Positions 8,982-18,156 of a stretch of 64,000 nt of DNA are shown in pieces. The position numbers and the translations under genes were made by a program. The notes below the pieces were generated by a model. That model saw only the letters and a program-made list of their open reading frames with translations, ran no database searches and was not told the DNA's origin. Position 1 is the stretch's first letter. Every line of letters begins with the position of its first letter. The DNA is taken from contig NZ_CP024190.1 in assembly GCF_003391395.1 (NCBI RefSeq), positions 186,001 through 250,000 of the forward strand, written 5' to 3'. Source of the DNA: Mycobacterium marinum (GTDB taxonomy: Bacteria > Actinomycetota > Actinomycetes > Mycobacteriales > Mycobacteriaceae).

Positions 8982-9754
8982 CCCGCTCCGCGCTGGCGAA
9001 CACCGCCCGCCTCTTTCGCCGCTATGTCGTTGTGGGGCTGCGACAGCCGGTCTTCGGTTTCATCTTTCCCATCGTGTTTCCGGTCGTGTTGGTGGTCTTC
9101 GTGCGGTCGATGTTCCAACGCGTCGCAGACTTGCCCGGATTTCCGCTGACTTCCTATACCGCCTACATCGCCCCGGGCCTCATCATGCTGATTCCGATGC
9201 TTGGCGCGGGATACGGCGCGGGAACGTTGATCGAAGAGATCAGTTCGGGCTTCACCGACCGGCTGCGGCTTTATGGTGTCTCGACTGGCCAGATCATGGC
9301 CGCCAAGATCGGCTTCGAGATGTTCAGGATCCTGCCCGCGGCGGTGATCGTCATCGGCCTGCTGGCTTTGCTCGATGCCCCTTTGCGCGCCGGGATCCTC
9401 ACCGCAGCGCTACTCATCCTGCTGATGTTTCTGTGGTCGGCCGCATATAGCTCACTGTTCTATCTGGTGGCGCTCCGCACGCTCAACCCGCAGGCGCCGG
9501 TCGCGATGCTGCCTTTGGCACTGCCGGTGCTGTTCGTCAGCCAGGCGCTCATGCCTTCGGTATTCCTGTCGGACTGGCTGCGCATCAGCATCAATGTGAA
9601 TCCGTTCTCACACATCGTCTCTGCAGCGTCGACGATCATGTACGGCGATTTCGACACCATGACGGTCCTCCGAGGTTGTCTGGTGGGCCTCGGCATGTTC
9701 TTGATCCTGCAAATTCCCATCCACTTCGTTATTCGTCGCAAAATCGGAAAGTAA
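8978..9754 (+). CDS. ABC-2 type permease (DrrB-like)
   Basis: A 258-residue membrane protein with about six hydrophobic segments, including 'PVFGFIFPIVFPVVLVVFV' and 'AAVIVIGLLALLDAPL'. The motif region 'GFTDRLRLYGVSTGQIMAAK' is typical of the ABC-2 permease fold. It pairs with the ATPase whose stop it overlaps in an ATGA. The pair resembles daunorubicin/PDIM-type exporters in layout. The substrate is not shown by the sequence. Confidence 0.8.
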   Translation: MTRSALANTARLFRRYVVVGLRQPVFGFIFPIVFPVVLVVFVRSMFQRVADLPGFPLTSYTAYIAPGLIMLIPMLGAGYGAGTLIEEISSGFTDRLRLYGVSTGQIMAAKIGFEMFRILPAAVIVIGLLALLDAPLRAGILTAALLILLMFLWSAAYSSLFYLVALRTLNPQAPVAMLPLALPVLFVSQALMPSVFLSDWLRISINVNPFSHIVSAASTIMYGDFDTMTVLRGCLVGLGMFLILQIPIHFVIRRKIGK

Positions 9755-9769
9755 GGGCATAAAGCTGTC

Positions 9770-10051
9770 ATGTCAGAGGTGCGTGTTTTCCTTGTTGAGT
9801 TCATCGCTGACGAACTCGAGATCGCCACAACTGAGGTGCGGGACTCTTCCGAACTCATCAGGGACCTCGGGTTCGACTCACTTGCGTTCGCTTCGACGGT
9901 GTCGGAAATTGCCAGCCGGTTCGGTGTGCGACTGAGCAAAGACGACGTCTTCGAATCCAAGACGGTGGGCGCGTTGGTTGAGCTGGTGGAGAGCCGGAAG
10001 AGCGCGCCGGATGCGGTGAATGCTGCCGTGAACGCGTCGGGTAACCCGTGA
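9770..10051 (+). CDS. acyl carrier protein
   Basis: A 93-residue acidic protein with the 4'-phosphopantetheine attachment site in 'DLGFDSLAF' (Ser37). It starts 15 bases after the permease gene, the widest gap in this part of the operon, and ends in a GTGA overlap with the acyl-AMP ligase gene. A standalone ACP next to a FAAL normally receives the acyl group from the acyl-adenylate. It would present an activated, possibly desaturated acyl chain to the N-acyltransferase candidate. Confidence 0.9.
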   Translation: MSEVRVFLVEFIADELEIATTEVRDSSELIRDLGFDSLAFASTVSEIASRFGVRLSKDDVFESKTVGALVELVESRKSAPDAVNAAVNASGNP

Positions 10052-11700
10052 ACACGATCATGCGGAGGCTGTGTGACAGCCAGGAGGCGACACAGCACGG
10101 TCTGACCACGGCTCCGGTCGGCGCCGACGGGCGATCCCATCTCGACCAGCTGACGAACACGCCGTGGTCCGATATCCACCACTTGGGCCGCCGCGCGGCG
10201 GGTGCGCTACAACGTGACGGCGTCACCCCCGGCGACGTGGTGGCGGTGTTGGCTGGCGCGCCCGGTGAGATCGCTCCTCTGGTGCAGGGCGCCTGGATGT
10301 GCGGTGCCGCGGTGACGATGTTGCATCAACCCACTCATCGGTCCGACCTACAAGCGTGGGCCGCCGACACCAAGAAGACCTTGTCGATGGTCGGCGCATC
10401 GACCGTCGTGGTCGGCAGCCCATTTCAGTCCGCCGCGCAGGAGTTCGCGAAGGTGGGCCTACGCGGCTTGGAACTTTCCGAGCTGCTTACCGCAGATGAA
10501 GGGCGCATCGTTGGCGCAGACGAGGATTCGCCCGCATTCCTGCAACTGACGTCCGGTTCGACCGGGCATCCCAAGGCCGTCAGCATCACCTACCGCAACA
10601 TCGAGGCAAACGGGCGCGCCCTGATGGCCGCCGCGAGCGCCGATGTCGCCTCCGATGTCGTAGTCAGCTGGCTGCCACTCTTCCACGACATGGGCATGAT
10701 GGGTCTACTGATCATCCCCATGTATGAGGGAATGGATGCTGTCCACATAACGCCGGCGGACTTCCTCAACGATCCCCTGCTATGGGCTGAACTGATCACC
10801 AAGCACCGCGGCAGCATCACTGCTGCACCGAATTTCGCGTATTCACTGCTGGCTCGGCGGCTACGCAGAGCGCAGGACCACGCGTTCGATCTCTCCTCCC
10901 TGCGCTTTGCGCTCAATGGGGCCGAAGGCATCGACGTCGCCACGCTGGAGCGGCTTGCCACCGAGGGTGCGCGCTTTGGACTGCGGCGGGATGCCATCGT
11001 GCCGGCCTACGGTATGGCCGAAGCGACCCTGGCGATATCCGTCGTACGACCCGGTGAAGGATTCCGGGTCTGCCCGCCGCATCCCGACCTGGTCGCGGCA
11101 CAGGGCGAAGCGGCGGCACCGCGAGTCATGCTAGGACCGCCCGTGCCCGGATGCGATGTGCGAGTGGTGTCCGAAGACCGAACCGTCCTCGCGCCGTCGG
11201 AAATCGGCGAACTCGAGATCCGCGGCGACAACGTGACGGCCGGATACCACACCGCGGCGGGTTTCGAGCCGGCGGTTGACGCCGACGGTTGGTTGGCCAC
11301 AGGTGACGTCGGCTACCTGACCGAGAACGGGCAACCGGTGATCTGCGGCCGCAAGAAAGACATTCTCATCATCTCGGGCCGCAACGTGCACCCTGAGGAC
11401 ATCGAGCGGTCCGTTGTCGGTATCGCGGGCATTCGTTCCGGCGGCGTCGCCGCCGTGCGCCTAGCCACCGCCTCCGCCAGCGAGGGATTCGTAATGGTCG
11501 CCGAATCTGCGCTGCATGCCGACGATGCCGAAAGCAACCGTATCCGAACCGAGGTTGCCGACCGCGTGTTCGTCAATCTCGGGGTGAGTCCGCGAGCAGT
11601 CCATGTGGTCCCGGCGGGTTGGCTCCCCAAGACGTCGTCGGGAAAACTGCGTCGGCGGCAGACCTCCGAGCGGTTGCGACTCTTCGACGACGCATTGTGA
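10048..11700 (+). CDS. fatty acyl-AMP ligase (FadD/FAAL-like)
   Basis: A 550-residue ANL-superfamily enzyme starting at GTG 10048 in a GTGA overlap with the ACP gene. Visible motifs are the phosphate-binding loop 'LTSGSTGHPKAV', 'SWLPLFHDMGMMG' (the WLPxxHDMG form typical of FAALs rather than CoA ligases), 'PAYGMAEATLAIS', 'GDVGYLTENGQPVICGRKKD' and a C-terminal 'PKTSSGKLRR' with the catalytic lysine. FAALs activate fatty acids as adenylates and load them on an ACP. The adjacent ACP is the obvious acceptor. Last biosynthetic gene before yrbEA. Confidence 0.88.
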   Translation: MNTIMRRLCDSQEATQHGLTTAPVGADGRSHLDQLTNTPWSDIHHLGRRAAGALQRDGVTPGDVVAVLAGAPGEIAPLVQGAWMCGAAVTMLHQPTHRSDLQAWAADTKKTLSMVGASTVVVGSPFQSAAQEFAKVGLRGLELSELLTADEGRIVGADEDSPAFLQLTSGSTGHPKAVSITYRNIEANGRALMAAASADVASDVVVSWLPLFHDMGMMGLLIIPMYEGMDAVHITPADFLNDPLLWAELITKHRGSITAAPNFAYSLLARRLRRAQDHAFDLSSLRFALNGAEGIDVATLERLATEGARFGLRRDAIVPAYGMAEATLAISVVRPGEGFRVCPPHPDLVAAQGEAAAPRVMLGPPVPGCDVRVVSEDRTVLAPSEIGELEIRGDNVTAGYHTAAGFEPAVDADGWLATGDVGYLTENGQPVICGRKKDILIISGRNVHPEDIERSVVGIAGIRSGGVAAVRLATASASEGFVMVAESALHADDAESNRIRTEVADRVFVNLGVSPRAVHVVPAGWLPKTSSGKLRRRQTSERLRLFDDAL

Positions 11701-11709
11701 GGCCGTGTG

Positions 11710-12555
11710 ATGGCGACGACCTTTGTTAACGACCGACTGATCGGGCTGCGCCGCCTCAGCGTCACGTACCTGCGTCAGCACCCAGCGGCATCGCTCGCCA
11801 CGGCTGGCGAACAGATCGTGCTGGGCGTCGCCGCGTTGCGCTACTTGGCAATAGATCTGGTGACCGGCCGGTTCCCATGGACCGAGTGCATCCGGCAGGC
11901 GAGCTTCATGGCCGCCACCGCCATCATGCCGACGATTCTGGTGGCATTGCCCATCGGCGCTACCCTGTCCATCCAGTTCGCGATGCTCGCTGGCCAGGTC
12001 GGGGCGACCTCGCTGGCTGGAGCGGCGAGCGGGTTGACCGTCGTCCGGCAGGCCGCCTCGCTGGTGGCGGCCATTCTGCTGGCCGCGGCGGTCGGCTCCG
12101 CAATCACCGCGGACCTGGGCGTTCGCACCATGCGCGAGGAAACAGACGCGATGGAGGTGATGGGCGTCTCCGTGGTCCGCAATCTGGTCGTCCCTCGATT
12201 GCTGGCAGCCATGGTCATCGGGGTCGCCTTGTGCGGCGTGGTGTGCTTTGTCGGATTCCTGGCCAGCTACCTGTTCAACGTGTACGTCCAGGGCGGCTCT
12301 GCGGGCAGCTTCCTGGCCACATTTTCGGCGTTTGCCACCACCGGCGACATGATCCTCGCCCTATTGAAGGCCGCTGTCTATGGCTTCATCGTGACGGTGG
12401 TGGCATGTCAGAAAGGGCTATCAACTCGGGGCGGTCCAGCCGGTGTCGCCAATTCGGTCAACGCCGCGGTCGTGGAGGCCGTCTTGCTGCTGATGATCGT
12501 CAACGTCGTGGTCAGTGAGCTCTATACCGTTCTCTTCCCGAGAACGGGTTTGTGA
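11710..12555 (+). CDS. yrbEA: YrbEA, permease subunit of Mce lipid transporter
   Basis: A 281-residue membrane protein of the MlaE/YrbE family with several transmembrane helices and the conserved cytoplasmic loop 'MREETDAMEVMGVS', the site that contacts the MceG ATPase in this class. The ATG at 11710 is chosen; a GTG at 11707 is equally close. It follows the FAAL stop by nine bases, so the mce genes appear to be in the same transcription unit as the biosynthetic genes. No mceG ATPase is encoded here; mycobacteria normally have a single one elsewhere. Confidence 0.9.
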   Translation: MATTFVNDRLIGLRRLSVTYLRQHPAASLATAGEQIVLGVAALRYLAIDLVTGRFPWTECIRQASFMAATAIMPTILVALPIGATLSIQFAMLAGQVGATSLAGAASGLTVVRQAASLVAAILLAAAVGSAITADLGVRTMREETDAMEVMGVSVVRNLVVPRLLAAMVIGVALCGVVCFVGFLASYLFNVYVQGGSAGSFLATFSAFATTGDMILALLKAAVYGFIVTVVACQKGLSTRGGPAGVANSVNAAVVEAVLLLMIVNVVVSELYTVLFPRTGL

Positions 12556-12556
12556 C

Positions 12557-13423
12557 ATGACCTCGTTTGTCGCGATGCGCCGCATGTCGATACGTCAAAT
12601 AGTGTTTGCCGGCGCCGGCGCCGGTGCCGGCCAGCCGCTAGCCAGGTTCGGCCACATGATTGCGTTCTACCTCCACACGGTCCTTGCCATTCCGGTCGCG
12701 CTGCGACGCTACCGCCGGGAGTTCATGCGGCTACTCTCCGACATCACCTGGGGTAACGGCTCCATCGTGGTCGGCGGCGGGACGGTGGGAGTGGTTCTGG
12801 TGCTGGGCATTACGGCTGGCGCGCTAGTCGCGATCGAGGGGTACAACTTCCTGAACATGATGGGCATCGGCCCGGCCACCGGTGTCGTCTCGTCCCTGGT
12901 GACCACACGCGAACTCGCCCCCATCATGGCTGCGCTCGGCTTCGCGGTCCAGGCGGGATGCCGCTTCACCACGCAGATCGGTGCAATGCGGGTGGCCGAG
13001 GAAATCGATGCTCTCAACGCGATGGCTATCCGGCCGATCCCGTACCTGGTCACCACCCGATTGCTGGCTTCTGCCGTCGCGATCATCCCGTTGTACATCG
13101 CATGTCTGACGATCAGTTACCTGTCGTGCCAACTGATGGTTACCTTCACGACCCATGGGTCGGTGGGACCATATCTGCACTACTTCACGATGCTCATCGA
13201 CGCCAGAGACGTTGGCTACTCGGTGATCAAGGCCGTGGTTTTCGTGGCGCTGGCGTCGGTGGTCCAGTGCTACTACGGCTTTTGCGCCGAAGGCGGGCCA
13301 GAGGGCGTCGGTGTTGCCGCCGGACACGCCATGCGTGCCAGTATCACCGTCGTCATCATCGTCAACATGGTGCTGACCATGGCGCTGTGGAGCGTTGACG
13401 CCGGCGTCAGGTTCGGCGGCTGA
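12557..13423 (+). CDS. yrbEB: YrbEB, second permease subunit of Mce transporter
   Basis: A 288-residue MlaE-family permease from the ATG at 12557 (one base after the yrbEA stop); an upstream GTG at 12515 would only add residues overlapping yrbEA. It carries the matching loop 'MRVAEEIDALNAMAI'. YrbEA and YrbEB pair to form the membrane channel of the Mce complex. Three hydrophobic stretches are clear in the C-terminal half. Confidence 0.9.
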   Translation: MTSFVAMRRMSIRQIVFAGAGAGAGQPLARFGHMIAFYLHTVLAIPVALRRYRREFMRLLSDITWGNGSIVVGGGTVGVVLVLGITAGALVAIEGYNFLNMMGIGPATGVVSSLVTTRELAPIMAALGFAVQAGCRFTTQIGAMRVAEEIDALNAMAIRPIPYLVTTRLLASAVAIIPLYIACLTISYLSCQLMVTFTTHGSVGPYLHYFTMLIDARDVGYSVIKAVVFVALASVVQCYYGFCAEGGPEGVGVAAGHAMRASITVVIIVNMVLTMALWSVDAGVRFGG

Positions 13424-13425
13424 CG

Positions 13426-14916
13426 ATGACCAATCACATTGACCTCGACGGGATTTACTTCTCGAAGCGACAGTTGCTCGCGCGTGGGGGCATCGCGCTG
13501 GTCGTTGTCTTGCTGGTGACGTCGTGGCTGCTGGCCAAGTCCATGGGCTATCTGGATCGCGGTGTCCAAGTGGTCGCCGACCTGCGCAACATCGGCGACG
13601 GTCTACCGGCCGGGTCCGACGTCAAATACCGGGGGATCCAGGTTGGCACCGTCGAGAGCCTCGATCCGTCGATCGGCAACCAACCGAACCAGGTGCGGAT
13701 TCGCCTCAAACCGGAGTACGCGGCGTCGATACCGGTGACCGTCACCGCGCGCGTCGTACCGAGCAATGTCTTTGCGGTGTCGTCGATCCAACTCGTCGAG
13801 CACGGGCCCGGCACACCCATCAGCGACGGCGAGCGGATCAGCGAAGACACCGACCTACCTACTGTGTTGTTCCAGACAGCGCTGACCAAGCTGCGCGACA
13901 TTCTTGCCGCTGCCGGCCGTAATCGCGATGATCACACCCTCGGAGTGCTTGCGGCCGTCGGAGCCGCGACGAACAATCGCAACGGCGCACTGCAGCTGAG
14001 TACGCACCAGCTGATTCGGATCATCGACGAGCTCAACGGTGTCGTTGCGACTGACCAAGGTCCGTCGACTGTCGCCGCGCTGGTGGATGCGGCGCGTGGG
14101 CTGTCGCAGAGCGCACCGGAGTTACTGGATGCGTTTCACGATGCCGTCGCGCCGATGCGGACACTTGTCGACAAGCAGCAGGCGCTGCACGACTTCCTCG
14201 GGGCCGGGCAATATACGACCGGGCTGGCCGTCAATTCCTTGCAGAACCACTCCGACCAGCTCGTTCAGATAACGACGGATCTCACCCCGGTCGTCGGTGT
14301 ATTCGCCGACAACGCACAGCACTTCGTGCCGATCACCGAGCGGATCACCAGATTCTCGGACAAGTTTTTCGAGGAGGTTTGGGACCCGGCCTCGACCGTT
14401 GCCCACGGTCGTGTGAACGTCTCGTTCACACCGTCCTATACCTATACCCGGGCCGACTGCCCGAGGTACGGGGAGCTGCGGGCCCCGAGCTGCTTTACCG
14501 CACCCCTGGTTCAGGCTCGGCCCGACCTTCCTGAGGTGTTACTCCCGCAGAATTACCAGCCTCCACCGAATCTGGCTCCCCCGCCTGGGACGGTCGTGGG
14601 TCCTGACGGAAACCTCGTCGCGGTTGGCCCGCCGCTGATCAATCCCACCCCGAACCTCGAGGATCCCAATCCGCCACTGCCTGCCGGGGTGACGCCTGCG
14701 CCTCCAGTTCCGGGCACCGCTAACCCGGATCTGCTTCCCGCGGCTCCGTCATCTTTCGGGGGCAACGTCGGGCCGGTCGGCAGTGTGCAAGAACGCGCAG
14801 CCCTGAGTCTGATCACCGGGGAGCAAGCGACCGTCGCGACCCAGCTGCTGCTGGGGCCGGTGGCCCGCGGCGCCATCGCCAGCCGAACTCAGCAAACACC
14901 GACGGAGAGCAAATGA
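13426..14916 (+). CDS. mceA: MceA-family protein
   Basis: A 496-residue protein with an N-terminal membrane anchor ('GGIALVVVLLVTSWLLA') and the MCE/MlaD domain directly after it ('DGLPAGSDVKYRGIQVGTVE'). A helical region follows and then a long Pro-rich C-terminus (about residues 380-450). Mce A-F subunits form a hexameric periplasm-spanning tube. It starts two bases after the yrbEB stop. The numbered mce family it belongs to cannot be set without alignment. Confidence 0.88.
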   Translation: MTNHIDLDGIYFSKRQLLARGGIALVVVLLVTSWLLAKSMGYLDRGVQVVADLRNIGDGLPAGSDVKYRGIQVGTVESLDPSIGNQPNQVRIRLKPEYAASIPVTVTARVVPSNVFAVSSIQLVEHGPGTPISDGERISEDTDLPTVLFQTALTKLRDILAAAGRNRDDHTLGVLAAVGAATNNRNGALQLSTHQLIRIIDELNGVVATDQGPSTVAALVDAARGLSQSAPELLDAFHDAVAPMRTLVDKQQALHDFLGAGQYTTGLAVNSLQNHSDQLVQITTDLTPVVGVFADNAQHFVPITERITRFSDKFFEEVWDPASTVAHGRVNVSFTPSYTYTRADCPRYGELRAPSCFTAPLVQARPDLPEVLLPQNYQPPPNLAPPPGTVVGPDGNLVAVGPPLINPTPNLEDPNPPLPAGVTPAPPVPGTANPDLLPAAPSSFGGNVGPVGSVQERAALSLITGEQATVATQLLLGPVARGAIASRTQQTPTESK

Positions 14917-14934
14917 TGCGAAGGCAGCCGGCCA

Positions 14935-16008
14935 ATGACTAGTCCCCGGACACGAACACGACGCGGCGCGCTGCTGTGGGTGGCATTCTTCTTGGTGGTC
15001 GCTACGGCGTTGACGTGGATGGTCTATGTCACGCTGCGCCGCGACGTCAAAGGACCCACGGCCCGCTATGGCGCCCTGTTTACCGATGTTTTCGGGCTTC
15101 GTGAGGGTGACGATGTCCGGGTCGCGGGGGTGCGAGTTGGACGGGTACAGAAGGTCGAACTCGACCAAACGCTGGCGCGCGTGTCGTTCATCGTGCAGCA
15201 GGGCCAGGCGATTCTCACCGACACCATCGCATCGATCACATACCAGAACATTGTCGGTCAGCGCTATCTGGCGCTTGCCCCCGGCCGCACCGGCCGCGGC
15301 ATCCCGATACCGCCGGGCAGTGTCATTCCGGTAGAGCGGACTGAGCCGTCCTTCGATATCGGCACGCTACTCAACGGCTACGAGCCGCTGTTCGCGGTGC
15401 TCGATCCGGATCAGGTCAACAACTTCACCAAAGCGGTCATTGCGTCACTTCAGGGCGACACTTCGGCTCTTGCCACCCTTGTCGACCAGACATCAACGCT
15501 GACAGCGACTTTCGCCGGTAGCGACGACGCCCTGGCCAACGTGATCGGCAGCCTCGACAGGGTGGCCGGCAGCCTGGCCAGCCAAAGCGCTGAATTCGAG
15601 CACACGATCGCGCAGACGCGCCAGATGGTCTCCCAATTCAACAGCAGGCGTTCGGAATTGGTCGAGTCGACCGGCAACATGGCGGCAGTGGTCCGTCAGT
15701 TGGGCGGCATCCTCGCAGATGTCAACCCGCAAATCCGTCAAATCCTGGACCGCCAGCCCGGTTACACCAAGCACCTGCTGGACATCGAACCTCAGGCGGC
15801 CTTCGTGGGAATGAATACTCCGCTGTTACTCAAGGGCCTGGCCCGCGTGTTCGGTCAGGGCACCTACATGAATGTGTATGGCTGCGATGTCAACTTCTAC
15901 GGGTACTTCCCTGGCCTCAACGACATGGTCCCGATCATCGTGGCCGCGGCGACGCCCGGTGGAAAGCCCATGTACACCCCGAAATGCAGGAATGTCACCG
16001 ATGGCTGA
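14935..16008 (+). CDS. mceB: MceB-family protein
   Basis: A 357-residue protein: N-terminal transmembrane anchor ('LLWVAFFLVVATALTWMVYV'), MCE domain with 'GLREGDDVRVAGVRVGRVQK', and a long alpha-helical region. The C-terminus has the cysteine pattern common in MceB ('NVYGCDVNFYG', 'KCRNVTDG'). The preceding ATGs at 14913 run into a stop in their own frame, so 14935 is the start. The last eight bases overlap mceC. Confidence 0.88.
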   Translation: MTSPRTRTRRGALLWVAFFLVVATALTWMVYVTLRRDVKGPTARYGALFTDVFGLREGDDVRVAGVRVGRVQKVELDQTLARVSFIVQQGQAILTDTIASITYQNIVGQRYLALAPGRTGRGIPIPPGSVIPVERTEPSFDIGTLLNGYEPLFAVLDPDQVNNFTKAVIASLQGDTSALATLVDQTSTLTATFAGSDDALANVIGSLDRVAGSLASQSAEFEHTIAQTRQMVSQFNSRRSELVESTGNMAAVVRQLGGILADVNPQIRQILDRQPGYTKHLLDIEPQAAFVGMNTPLLLKGLARVFGQGTYMNVYGCDVNFYGYFPGLNDMVPIIVAAATPGGKPMYTPKCRNVTDG

Positions 16009-17047
16009 ACGAATAAAGCACCTTCGCCCGCGACTACGCCCGCTGGCCTCGTACAACAAGACCTGGCTCGGATTCGTTGGGCTGTCACTGGCAGTAGTCC
16101 TGATCGGGGCGCTGCTGCTGGTCAAGCAAGCAGGCATTGGCTATCGGCGCTACACAGCGGAGTTTCTGCAAGCGGCGTCCTTGCAGCCGGACAACGTGGT
16201 CTCGGTGGCAGGTGTACCGGTGGGCAACGTCATCAGCGTTCGTCTGGCAGGAGACCATGTTGAAGCCCGATTGCGGGTCAAGGACAATATTGCGCTCGGC
16301 CGCGACACTCGGGCCGCAATCAAGATCACAACAATTTTCGGTTCCCGCTACATCGACCTGCATCCGACGGGTGCTGGTGTACCACCGGGCCAGACAATCG
16401 ATTTGGCCCACACCGAGGTGCCCTACGATCTGCAGGCGGCGCTGGCCGACTCGACCAGAACCTTCGAGCAGGTTGACGGTGATCGAATTGCATCATCGCT
16501 GACCGTCCTCGGCCAAGCGCTGAACGGTCTGCCAGACGTCTTTCCGCAAGCGCTAGAGAATGTCCGCGCGTTGTCTTCGGTGATTTCGCAGCGTCGCGAC
16601 CAACTTGGGACACTGCTCAAGAGCACGCAGAACGTCACCGACATATTGCGTCGCCAGCAATCCGACCTCGGCAGCATGATTCGGCAGGGCCAAGACCTGA
16701 TCGGAGAGTTCGTCGCACATTCAGCGGCCTTCCACGCAATGATGCAGGCCTTGACCCAGGTCGTCGGCTCGCTGCGCACAATCGTGGTCGATGACCGGGC
16801 CGCGCTTGAAGATGTCGTCCAAACGATGGAGCAGCTCAGCGCAAAACTCGCCGAACAGGATGCGCTCTTCAGGAACCTGTTGGAAATCGCCCCAGTGCCG
16901 GTCAGGGAGCTGGCCAATGCGTCCGGCTATGGCAATGCGTTGGAACTCAACGCGGCCGCCGGACCGCTGGTCGACTCATGGATGTGTGCGATTAGCGGCC
17001 GCGCCAAGCAGTTCGGTTTGATCCAATACTTCAAGGACTGCGCATGA
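16001..17047 (+). CDS. mceC: MceC-family protein
   Basis: A 348-residue protein from the ATG at 16001; the frame is open further upstream but that part only shadows mceB. Membrane anchor 'GFVGLSLAVVLIGALLLV', MCE domain around 'LQPDNVVSVAGVPVGNVIS', then heptad-like helices rich in Gln/Asp. It lacks the long Pro-rich tail many MceC proteins have, ending soon after 'SWMCAISGRAKQFG'. Four-base overlap with mceD. Confidence 0.87.
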   Translation: MAERIKHLRPRLRPLASYNKTWLGFVGLSLAVVLIGALLLVKQAGIGYRRYTAEFLQAASLQPDNVVSVAGVPVGNVISVRLAGDHVEARLRVKDNIALGRDTRAAIKITTIFGSRYIDLHPTGAGVPPGQTIDLAHTEVPYDLQAALADSTRTFEQVDGDRIASSLTVLGQALNGLPDVFPQALENVRALSSVISQRRDQLGTLLKSTQNVTDILRRQQSDLGSMIRQGQDLIGEFVAHSAAFHAMMQALTQVVGSLRTIVVDDRAALEDVVQTMEQLSAKLAEQDALFRNLLEIAPVPVRELANASGYGNALELNAAAGPLVDSWMCAISGRAKQFGLIQYFKDCA

Positions 17048-18156
17048 CACACCGGCACAACCTAATTCGGGTTGGTGTAGGCCTCGTGGTCGTCGCCGCC
17101 CTCGCGTGCGCTGGCTGGTACGGGTTGGCCCGCGACCGCGGACCGATCGTGGTGACGGCCCAGTTCGACAGTGCCGCGGGCCTCTACGAGGGCAATGCAG
17201 TGGCAGTGCTCGGAATACCGGTGGGGCATATCACCAAAATCGTCGCGAAATCCGGCTACGCCGAGGTGGAATTCACTGTCGACCGCGCGGTGCAGGTCCC
17301 GGCGGACGTGCAGGCGGTGACCATCTCGACATCAATCCTCACCGACCGCCAGATCGAGCTGACTCCTGCCTACCGCGGTGGGCCCACGCTGCGAAATCAC
17401 GACACCATCGGGCTGACCCGTACCAGGGCACCTGTTGAGTTCGACCGGGTCCTCGGGATGCTGGACAGACTAGCCAGCTCGCTACAAGGGGACGGCCGGG
17501 GCGGCGGTCCGGTGGCTGGCGTGCTCAATGCCGGGTACGACGTTGTGAACGGCAATGGGCAGCACCTCAAGGAGGCGTTCGACGAGCTGTCGAAAGCGTT
17601 GCGGCTCAGCGCCGATCGCGGAGTGCATACCCGTGAACAGATGACCGCGATTATCGAGAATCTCAGTTCACTGCTGGATGCGGCGGCGAAGAATGACTCG
17701 ACGTTGCGGCAGTTCGGATCGACCGTACGCCAACTCAGCCAGATCATGGCCAACGAGGGCTTCGGTTCTGGAACCAGCGGCCAGCAACTCAACGCGCTGA
17801 TTCAACGCACCGGAGACATTCTCAATGCCAACCGCGAAGCCATCGCACGCGGAATTGCCAACGGCAACACCACCATACAGTCGGTGGTTGATCGGCAACG
17901 GGAGGTCACCGAGTTCTTCGATGTGCTGCCGTTGATGGCCGACAACCTGTACAACGCGGTCGATCAACGTAACGGTTCGATTAGAGCCCACCAACTGACC
18001 GACCGCATGATCTTCGACTCGCAGTTCGGCAAGGAGGTATGCAACCTGATGGGCTTGCGGCAGCTTGGCTGTAGTACCGGCACCTTGCAGGACTATGGGC
18101 CCGACTTCGGTCTGACCTATGTGCTCGACGGTCTCGCCGCGATGGGGCAGAAGTGA
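17044..18156 (+). CDS. mceD: MceD-family protein
   Basis: A 370-residue subunit: anchor 'GVGLVVVAALACAGWYGLA', MCE domain with 'AGLYEGNAVAVLGIPVGHIT', and a helical C-terminal half with repeated Gln/Asn-rich heptads. Start overlaps the mceC stop (ATGA-type) and the end overlaps the GTG of mceE. It should form one of the six strands of the lipid conduit. Confidence 0.87.
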   Translation: MTHRHNLIRVGVGLVVVAALACAGWYGLARDRGPIVVTAQFDSAAGLYEGNAVAVLGIPVGHITKIVAKSGYAEVEFTVDRAVQVPADVQAVTISTSILTDRQIELTPAYRGGPTLRNHDTIGLTRTRAPVEFDRVLGMLDRLASSLQGDGRGGGPVAGVLNAGYDVVNGNGQHLKEAFDELSKALRLSADRGVHTREQMTAIIENLSSLLDAAAKNDSTLRQFGSTVRQLSQIMANEGFGSGTSGQQLNALIQRTGDILNANREAIARGIANGNTTIQSVVDRQREVTEFFDVLPLMADNLYNAVDQRNGSIRAHQLTDRMIFDSQFGKEVCNLMGLRQLGCSTGTLQDYGPDFGLTYVLDGLAAMGQK

